64,000 bases of DNA from Owenia fusiformis (lineage: Eukaryota; Annelida; Polychaeta; Sabellida; Oweniidae). Positions 57,081-64,000 of the stretch are shown in pieces. A program made the position numbers and the translations under genes. How positions within the stretch are numbered: position 1 is the stretch's first letter; the number at the start of each line of letters is the position of its first letter. The stretch spans positions 11,924,196 through 11,988,195 of the forward strand of contig CAIIXF020000004.1 in assembly GCA_903813345.2 (NCBI GenBank), in the 5' to 3' direction. The notes below the pieces were generated by a model. It searched no databases. It saw only the letters and a list, made by a program, of their open reading frames with translations, and was not told where the DNA came from.

Positions 57081-58896
57081 TTTTTCGAAGCGGGAAGATA
57101 TGCCCTGGAGCGGGAGATATGGAGGTTCAGGATATGGAAACCTCAAAATCAGGATACGGGATATATTTTACCAACTTATCACCCTAAAACTCTACTTGGC
57201 ATGGGATAAAACATGTTATTTCAATGAGTCCTTACGCCTATAATTTTCATAGATGTACTTTTGCCAATAAACCACGACTGGTTGGCTTGAAATGTCACTC
57301 CAATTTATGAGCAACTCCCTTACATCTATTTTAATGTTGATTTCGATTAAAAAGAAAAAAAAACAATTGTATCCTCACATCATACACCACTGTATAGATT
57401 ATACAGATATATTTAAGTTGAACCGATTTATACTAACTATTATATATTAAAAATGCTAAAGAGTGGACTAATTATATCAATAGCAACAAAACCAAGAGCT
57501 AGTTCATAGCTTTTCGGGTGTTTTATGGTAATATTGATATTGAACTACTAATTGAAATTTATATATTACATACTTTATATTATACTTAATTTTTATGAAA
57601 ATATTACACTGTCAATAGTTTTTTTTACTTTGTCCAGTGGATACCCTTTAGATATTTACCTTATCAATTTAAGTAAGAAACCACTTAAAATTGGCTTACC
57701 TCTCTTCGTCTGCACGGCCAGCCTCTTTACTGTGCGTGTATTTGTAAATAATACTAATGAATGCTTTTGAAATGTTTTGGACGCTTTGGTACATGGATGT
57801 TGTAACGCCGTGTGAGCGACCTCGTACTTGTCATATTATGCTTGGTTGAAATGATGTGTCGATTTGATTGTACGGGTACAGTGCGAATATGTTGCCAGAC
57901 ATAAAATATGTTTAACAGGTAATTTGCTGGCCAAGACCGACTTGCATCAAATGCAATGTTTCTGTGCCATAACTACAAAAAGTAAAACGAAGAAAAAATA
58001 GTTGATTTCTTAAAACTAAGAAATTCTTAAGACGTAGAACTTAATTTTGTGAACACATTCTGAACCAACTTCAGACTTCTATTCTATGATTAGAATTAGT
58101 TTATCAAGGGCCAAGGAAAGGTTAACTCACTTTGGCTCATGTCGTATATGAAGTCTTCATGGGAGGATAACGTAATTACTAGTTTTAGGCTGCGTAATGA
58201 CTAGTTTGACTACTGTATATTTCAATGGGGCTTCACATAAGTCACTGTGGGTGTATTTTTGTATGACCGCAAACACGTGAATGGGAGCCAGGACTCATAT
58301 AGATGGCAGTTAACAACTAGGTTGTTCTTCACAACTGGCCTATTGGCTTGTGTGTAAATATTGCTGTTTTGAAACTTCAGATTCTCTACATATATCAAAT
58401 AAATATCATATTTTCCTTCATTATTATTTTCAAACATGTTTTAAGATTCAAAATTAGAAGTTTTGGATATTTTCAATAAAATTTATCTTGGGAGATTTTT
58501 GGAGCAATTTTTACATGTTAAAGTATGCTATTAAACCCACTGAATTTTTCGCCATCTATTGACAGTCCTGAAGGCCATTGGATTGATTTATATGGATATT
58601 GGTTGTTTGCAATAAACTATATAATATATTACTAGAAGTCCTTGCATATGGTAATGTCGATAATACACATGCATAAATTATCAATTCAATAATTCTAGTT
58701 TTTGATCTTTGAAAACTTTACAATTCCAATTGCAAAGTCACTTGTCGAAATAAGTAATTTTGACATCTACGTACATTCACCGAATGATGTATCTGTTAGT
58801 TCAATGTCGGACAGTTTTTGAGATACAATAATGCAAACAGATTAGAGTACACAAATGCAAACACTTAATTGCAATTAATAATCTTGATGCATTCTA
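57081..58896. other. No gene seen
   Basis: AT-rich sequence without a supported exon, RNA gene or clear repeat. It precedes the protease exon-1-like fragment at 58897. Confidence 0.4.
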
Positions 58897-58948
58897 ATGG
58901 TTTCTTTGGGAGTTTGCGTTGGGATGCCGGCCTCTTTCAAATTGAATC
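58897..58948 (+). pseudogene. Partial copy of S8 protease exon 1
   Basis: Reads MVSLGVCVGMPASFKLN and ends at CGTAAGT in phase 1, matching the end of exon 1 at 10451-10532 (SASLKLN, same donor). Homology continues into the intron. The normal start and hydrophobic core are not preserved. Either a decayed duplicate or the first exon of a second protease gene interrupted by the retroelement and continuing to the right. Confidence 0.6.
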
Positions 58949-59399
58949 GTAAGTTTTTGAACCTACATGTAAGGTATTTTATCAACCGACGGAGCTGATT
59001 TAAACGCAAACAGTACCATAGGTTGAAGTAATTTAAGATTCACATATAGATAGGCAAGGCGTGTCCTTTCAAGCGTTGTTTCATAAAATTAACACTCGAT
59101 GCAGCGCATCTCGTGCATATTTTGGAAAGCAACACCTTCAAGGAATGGTAATTCTTCAGTTCAGGGCTTTAATCCACGAATCTTAAATCATTTCTGTAAA
59201 CGTGACAATATATGCGAAGTGATCGGATCAAACATTGACAATAATTTAATGCGTGAATTATCTACATAATTGGTTTATGTTTTTAATGCAATTGTTTTTT
59301 GTTCCTTTCTACCAATTATTGATAATGAAATAAATTTCTATCCGAACCTTTTGGAACAAAATAGCAAATACAAAATTTTCTTAAATCTCTCAATATCAA

Positions 59400-59525
59400 A
59401 AAGGAAAGTTGGATTCATTTAAAGGAAGTATAAAAAATTAAAACAAATAGATAAGATTAAATTATACCTTTTATTTTATCAACATAATTATTTTAATTGA
59501 ATCCAACTTTCCTTTGTACAATTAC
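59400..59525. repeat. Short inverted repeat with 24-bp arms
   Basis: AAAGGAAAGTTGGATTCATT and its near-inverse bound 126 bp. Resembles a very small MITE. Confidence 0.7.
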
Positions 59526-59615
59526 AATATTTAGAGACCTAAAACGTTGTGTATATGTCATTTTGTTCCAACAAGATTCGGATGATAATTTTGGTATAAT
59601 ACACAATTTTGTCCA

Positions 59616-59829
59616 TAAATAGATTTTCTAACGTTTGAGTGTAACGAATCAGTTTGATAATTACTTTAAGTATTACGGAAGGCGAAATGTTTATTGCGTA
59701 GCATTTTTATTAGGGTGATCGTAGGTGGTAAGTGAGTAGGGTATTCACGCTTGGAGTATTTCATTTGGACATGTGAATTATGTATGTAATGTAAGGTCAT
59801 TCTCGGTTTACACGCAAGCGAGGTATGAC
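59616..59829 (+). repeat. Left direct repeat of the retroelement
   Basis: Begins TAAATAGATTTTCTAACGTT and ends near GCAAGCGAGGTATGAC. Nearly identical to 63787-64000. It probably holds the promoter; the gag ATG follows 38 bp later. Confidence 0.9.
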
Positions 59830-59866
59830 AAAGTCTTGAACCGACCGTCTACATTTATCATCCAAA

Positions 59867-60577
59867 ATGGCGCACGAACAAATGCCTCAAATAGTGGATA
59901 TATTAGAAACTCTATTAGATAAAAAACTCAACACGCTCAAGAGGGAGATTAAGGAGGATACAAAACAAATGACGAAGAAGGCAAAGACGGAAACCAAGCT
60001 CACAAAGAAAGGAAATCAAAAGCAGTTTGACCACAACGTGGAGGTGCTGGACGTCATGAAAGACGTTAAAGATTTACTGGCAGACAGAGAACAAGAGGCT
60101 ACAGCCAAGCTGGATGAAGGTATTGCTTTAATTTCTTATAGAAATAAATGCATTCAAATAGCGGATGACTCAACCCTTGGTTGGGCCGCGGTCGAGGAAT
60201 ATATGAAAGATGAGTACGCTAGTGATAGCGACGATGACAAAAAGATTCGTAGTGCAAGGGTTAATGCGGGTAGAAAAGCTAGGGAGAAAAAGATAACTGT
60301 AAGAACTGGGTCACGTAATAACCAGAGAGAAAGTTTCAATTTCAGCAGAAACGGGCAGGACCGGGGTAACCAACAATCCGGCAGGTGGCAGGAACGCCAG
60401 CAAAGACAGTGGAACAGCAGCTTCAACAGCGGTCCATACTACAACGGCAGAAGCAGAGCAAATGACATCTGTAGGAACTGTTCCCAGACAGGACATTGGG
60501 CACGTGACTGCAAGCAAGGTGCCACGTTCCAACAAAACTCCTACGACTCAAGCAGCCAGAACAACAACAGATCATAA
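59867..60577 (+). CDS. Retroelement gag-like protein
   Basis: 236 codons from ATG to TAA. A charged, Lys/Glu-rich N-terminal part (likely coiled) is followed by an Arg/Asn/Gln-rich region and, at residues 202-215, a CCHC zinc knuckle (CRNCSQTGHWARDC). This would bind the element's RNA in the particle. The last 116 bp overlap the RT frame, which is in +1 relative to gag. Confidence 0.85.
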   Translation: MAHEQMPQIVDILETLLDKKLNTLKREIKEDTKQMTKKAKTETKLTKKGNQKQFDHNVEVLDVMKDVKDLLADREQEATAKLDEGIALISYRNKCIQIADDSTLGWAAVEEYMKDEYASDSDDDKKIRSARVNAGRKAREKKITVRTGSRNNQRESFNFSRNGQDRGNQQSGRWQERQQRQWNSSFNSGPYYNGRSRANDICRNCSQTGHWARDCKQGATFQQNSYDSSSQNNNRS

Positions 60578-62510
60578 GTTGAGTAAGACTTTATCTCATA
60601 TTGTATCTGAAAAATCTGTAAAAGATAGTTTGAAGAAAAACGTTAGCTTTTGGGGAGAAATCGGTGCTTCACAGTATGTAGTTAATACGATCAAACACGG
60701 GTATAGAATACCGTTTGAACAAGAACCAGCAAAAGCAATTCTAAAAAACAATCAATCTGCTTTAAAGAAACGTGAGTTTGTTGAAGAATCAATAAATGAA
60801 CTATTGCAAGATGGTCGGATCAAAGAGGTAAAATATCCTTCACATGTAGTAAATCCCCTCACTGTGGCATCAAATGCAGAAAAGGACAGGTTAGTGTTAG
60901 ATTTAAGACATGTTAACCCTTTCATCAATTTAGACAGAGTAAAGTTTGAAGATTTGCAAGTTGCCAAAGAATATTTAGTACCAGGGGGATATATGTTTGT
61001 GTTTGATATCAAAAATGGCTACCATCATTTGAACATACTACCAGAACATCAGAAATTCTTAGGGTTTTCATGGGAATTTCAAGGAAAAACTAGGTATTTT
61101 GAATACGCAGTATTACCCTTTGGAATTAGCACAGGAGGTCTCATATTCACAAAAGTTGTTAGGCAACTTGTAAAACACTGGCGTAGTCAAGGTATACGAA
61201 TTATAGTATTCCTGGATGATGGGCTTTGTTTCCACGAGAGTGTTTCACTTTGCATAGAGCATTCCAACCAGGTGAGATCAGATCTGATAAAAGCTGGCTT
61301 TATTCCAAACGATAAGAAGTCAAAATGGCAGCCTGAACAGGTACAACAGTGGTTAGGTTTTAAATTAGATCTGTCACAGGGTAAACTCTTAGTACCAGAA
61401 AGTAAACTCTCAGACGTGCATGAAAAGGTTAGTAAGTTACTAAGTAATGCAAACAGAACAACCGCTAGAGCAGTAGCAGCGGTAGTAGGGAAAGTGGTCG
61501 CACTAAGGCATGCCATAGGTGATATATGTATCCTTTAAACGAGATCGTTACAAGTAGTTGTAGCATGTAGGTCAAACTGGGACAATTGTATTCGTTTACC
61601 AAATGACGCAATAGGCGAGTTAGAATTTTGGTTAGAAGGTCTATACACGTACAACGGGACATCGTTGGTAAGACAATACAAACATTCCAGGGTCGTGTAC
61701 TCGGACGCTAGCAATAGTGGATGTGGTGGGTATGTGGTCAATTTTGAGAATGAGGTATGTCACAAAACATGGTCTGATGCAGAGAGTCAGAGAAGTTCAA
61801 CTTGGAGAGAGTTAATGGGAGTGTTCACAACATTACTGTCCCTCATGCATTTGTTAAATAATCAAGAAATCAAATGGTTCACAGACAATAAAAATGTAAG
61901 ATCAATCATTTCGAAAGGTAGTATGAAACCAGATCTTCAAAGTCTAGCTCTAAGAATACACAGAGTTTGTAAAGAGAGAAATGTGAAATTGAACGTAGAG
62001 TGGGTGCCTAGGGAACATAACGTTCTAGCAGACGAAATCAGTAAATATGTAGATTTCGATGACTGGGGAATTCGTTTGAATGTTTTTAACTATCTTAACA
62101 TTAGATGGGGGCCTTTCACGGTGGACAGGTTTGCTGATGTGCATAATATGAAATTACCAAGATTCAATTCCAGATTTCACTGCCCAGAGGCAGAAGCAGC
62201 AGACGCTTTTACTCAATGCTGGAAGCATGAAAACAATTGGTTGGTACCGCCATGCTGCCTGGTGGCAAAAGCATTTAGATATTTAGTAGAGCAGCGTGGT
62301 CGAGGTACGTTGGTCGTACCAAAATGGCTGTCAGCAGTGTATTGGCCAGTATTACATGATGGTAGGAAGTATCATTCTAGCATAAAAAGTGTTATTGAAT
62401 TCCCCAAAGGAGGGCATTATTTCACAAAAGGCTCACAGAAAAACAGCGTTTTTGATAGTGATCAAGGGTTCAGTAGCCCGCTCATAGCTTTGCAAATCAG
62501 TCATGACTGA
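60462..62510 (+). CDS. Retroelement reverse transcriptase-RNase H, broken by one in-frame stop
   Basis: One frame from ATG 60462 to TGA 62510 with a single TAA at 61536-61538. RT motifs run in order: RLVLDLRHVNPFI, FVFDIKNGYHH, LPFGISTGG and the catalytic FLDDG (about 61207-61221). After the stop come RNase H motifs SDASNSGCGGY, STWRELMGV, FTDNKNV and EWVPREHNVLADE. The tail has DRFADVHNMKLPRFNSRF, typical of YR retroelements. FLDDG instead of YxDD is usual in this group. The part after the stop is 324 codons long and otherwise open, so the nonsense change is recent. Confidence 0.87.
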
Positions 62511-62608
62511 TTAATGTGGCCTCTGAGGCACATGCGCGTTGTGTTGTAGATGTAATGTGCAAATCAAACGCTGTACTTCTATGAGCAAAAAGGGTCAAAA
62601 TGTAATCT

Positions 62609-63639
62609 GTGTCATCCAATGTATTTTCAGGCTACAGCGATACGGTGTTTAACAGCAAAGCTTGGACAGATGTAACAGACGTTTGCTCAAAACAAGAAGA
62701 ATTAAAAGACTTTCCAAACAAGTTGAAGGACTTTGCGATAAGAAGCAAGGAACCAAATACGGTTACAAAATATTCTGCAGGTTTTGAAAAATTCAAAAAC
62801 TGGTGTAACGCACTTGGCTTACAATTTCTTCCAGCAAACCATATACATGTTTCAATATATCTTTTGAGTATTTTTCAAAATTCAAATCAGAGTTACAGTC
62901 ATTTCGGCAAAATACAGTATTGCTTGGGCTCATAACATGGCATGCATTGACAATCCATGCGAGCATAACATGGTAAAACTGGTTACAGAAGGGTCACTTC
63001 GTCTTTCTAGCAAAAAGGTCAGCAAGAAGGCGCCAATTACAGTAAAACACTTAGAAGATATAATAGATAAATTTGCTGGAGAAAATGCAAGCGTTTTGGA
63101 GCTAAGAACGGCCACTTTTATGATATTGGCATTTGCAGGGTTTTTTAGGTTTGACGAAATGTCAAGATTGAAATTCACAGATGTCAGTTTCAAAGAGTAT
63201 TACATAGATATCTTTGTAGAGAAATCAAAAACGGATTGTTATCGTAATGGTGCAAATGTTTTAATAGCCAAATCAAACAACAAGACATGTCCATTTTCAT
63301 TGTTGCAAAGATACATGAGAGAACTAGGTGTTAATTCACAAACTGACAAATTCATTTTTGGAGCACTTTCATTTTTTAAAAGCAAAAGAAAACACCAGTT
63401 GAAAGAATGTAATAAACCAATCAGTTACACAACTTGTAGAGATATGGTCAAAGCTGCCTTGAACAAAATTGGGGTAGATAGTAAGGTTTACGGGTTGCAT
63501 TCATTGCGTTCTGGGGGTGCCACTAAGGCTGCCAACGCAGGTGTTTCAGACAGGCTTTTTAAGGCGCATGGGAGATTACGGTTACGTTGAAAGTTACATC
63601 AGCCAAAGGCTTTCAGTTACGTTAAGTCTGGGACTTTAA
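62609..63639 (+). pseudogene. Retroelement tyrosine recombinase, frameshifted and internally deleted
   Basis: The first part (62609-62935) reads KLKDFAIRSKEPNTVTKYSA, a core-binding-type segment. A 1-nt loss near 62903 shifts into the frame of 62937-63590. That frame carries the first catalytic Arg (GFFRFDEMSRL) and the H-x-x-R box (LHSLRSGGAT). Shortly after KAHG a deletion of some eight codons with a frame change removes the last His/Trp region and puts the Tyr segment (DYGYVESYISQRL) in another frame up to TAA at 63637-63639. In the intact family this enzyme integrates the circular DNA copy. Confidence 0.82.
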
Positions 63640-63786
63640 GTGAAATCATACATTTAGCAATATGCAATTTCAAACATTTACGCCATCTTTAGCCTCGGTG
63701 ATACTCGCCCACAAGGCCATTACTATTTGAAAGTTAATTTGGTAGTTGTGTTCTATGTTTTTGGTAAACGTGGAGTTTAGTTTACT

Positions 63787-64000
63787 TAAATAGATTTTCT
63801 AACGTTTGAGTGTAACGAATCAGTTTGAAAATTACTTTAAGTATTACGGAAGGCGAAATGTTTATTGCGTAGCATTTTTATTAGGGTGATCGTAGGTGGT
63901 AAGTGAGTAGGGTATTCACGCTTGGAGTATTTCATTTGGACATGTGAATTATGTATGTAATGTAAGGTCATTCTCGGTTTACACGCAAGCGAGGTATGAC
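63787..64000 (+). repeat. Right direct repeat of the retroelement (cut by window edge)
   Basis: Copy of 59616-59829, starting TAAATAGATTTTCTAACG. Whether it continues, or is followed by the split repeats typical of Ngaro, cannot be seen. Confidence 0.9.

Larger units (their letters stand above)
59616..64000 (+). mobile_element. DIRS/Ngaro-type tyrosine-recombinase retroelement (right end off window)
   Basis: Two direct repeats (59616-59829 and 63787-64000, one difference noted by eye) enclose gag, RT-RNase H and tyrosine recombinase in that order. There is no DDE integrase, no aspartic protease and no methyltransferase that I can see, which fits Ngaro better than classic DIRS. The right repeat runs to the window edge, so its end is unknown. 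Three lesions (in-frame stop at 61536-61538, frameshift near 62903, deletion near 63570) mean this copy cannot make all its proteins. Confidence 0.85.

Noticed and set aside
1-64000. CRISPR arrays, bacterial operons, rRNA or true tRNA genes
   Set aside because: None found; direct repeats are tandem arrays or transposon ends, and the only tRNA-like sequences are within SINE copies.

Overview
The window is nuclear DNA of a multicellular animal. It is AT-rich, its genes are split into short exons with GT-AG introns, it encodes secreted proteins built from thrombospondin-1, EGF and lamin-tail domains, and it is full of DNA transposons, LINE fragments and a tyrosine-recombinase retroelement. There is no prokaryotic gene layout, and almost all long open frames are chance frames in introns. 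A marine invertebrate, perhaps a spiralian such as a mollusc, is my guess; the sequence does not settle the phylum.

Three split genes can be read by following splice sites and codon phase. (1) Minus strand, 9196 leftward past base 1: a secreted protein with a signal peptide, a cationic Gly-X-Lys tract, a Cys-rich segment, a proline run, then repeated TSP1-type exons. All repeated exons have phase 1 at both ends, and there are two broken exon copies. (2) Plus strand, 10451-41834: a proteinase K-like (S8) subtilase, 428 codons in 17 exons over 31 kb, with signal peptide, I9-type propeptide and a full Asp/His/Asn/Ser active site. (3) Minus strand, 50930-42902: a secreted 530-codon protein in 11 exons, with a signal peptide, a lamin-tail-like domain, EGF domains and a C-terminal DUF3011-like domain. 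Genes 1 and 2 diverge from a gap of about 1.25 kb; genes 2 and 3 converge across about 1.07 kb.

The introns are crowded with mobile DNA. There are TA-flanked Tc1/mariner/pogo-type elements (1296-2319, 16146-17021, 18445-19513, 22468-23513, 25612-26071, 36267-38898), a TTAA-flanked fold-back (33819-34420), an element with 7-bp flanking repeats (31997-32913), an element with a Myb/SANT-like exon inserted in GTACT repeats (39741-41252), two LINE fragments, two tRNA-like SINE copies, a four-copy dispersed family and a 63-bp tandem array.

The right part (50931-58896) has no recognisable gene but holds a large inverted-repeat element. A partial copy of the protease's first exon lies at 58897-58948. 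From 59616 to the window end is a DIRS/Ngaro-type retroelement with gag, RT-RNase H and tyrosine recombinase, flanked by direct repeats of at least 214 bp. It is young but broken by one in-frame stop, one frameshift and one small deletion.

Gene models were built by eye from splice dinucleotides, phase and family motifs. The phases close exactly for genes 2 and 3, which is strong internal support, but no transcript or database search was available.
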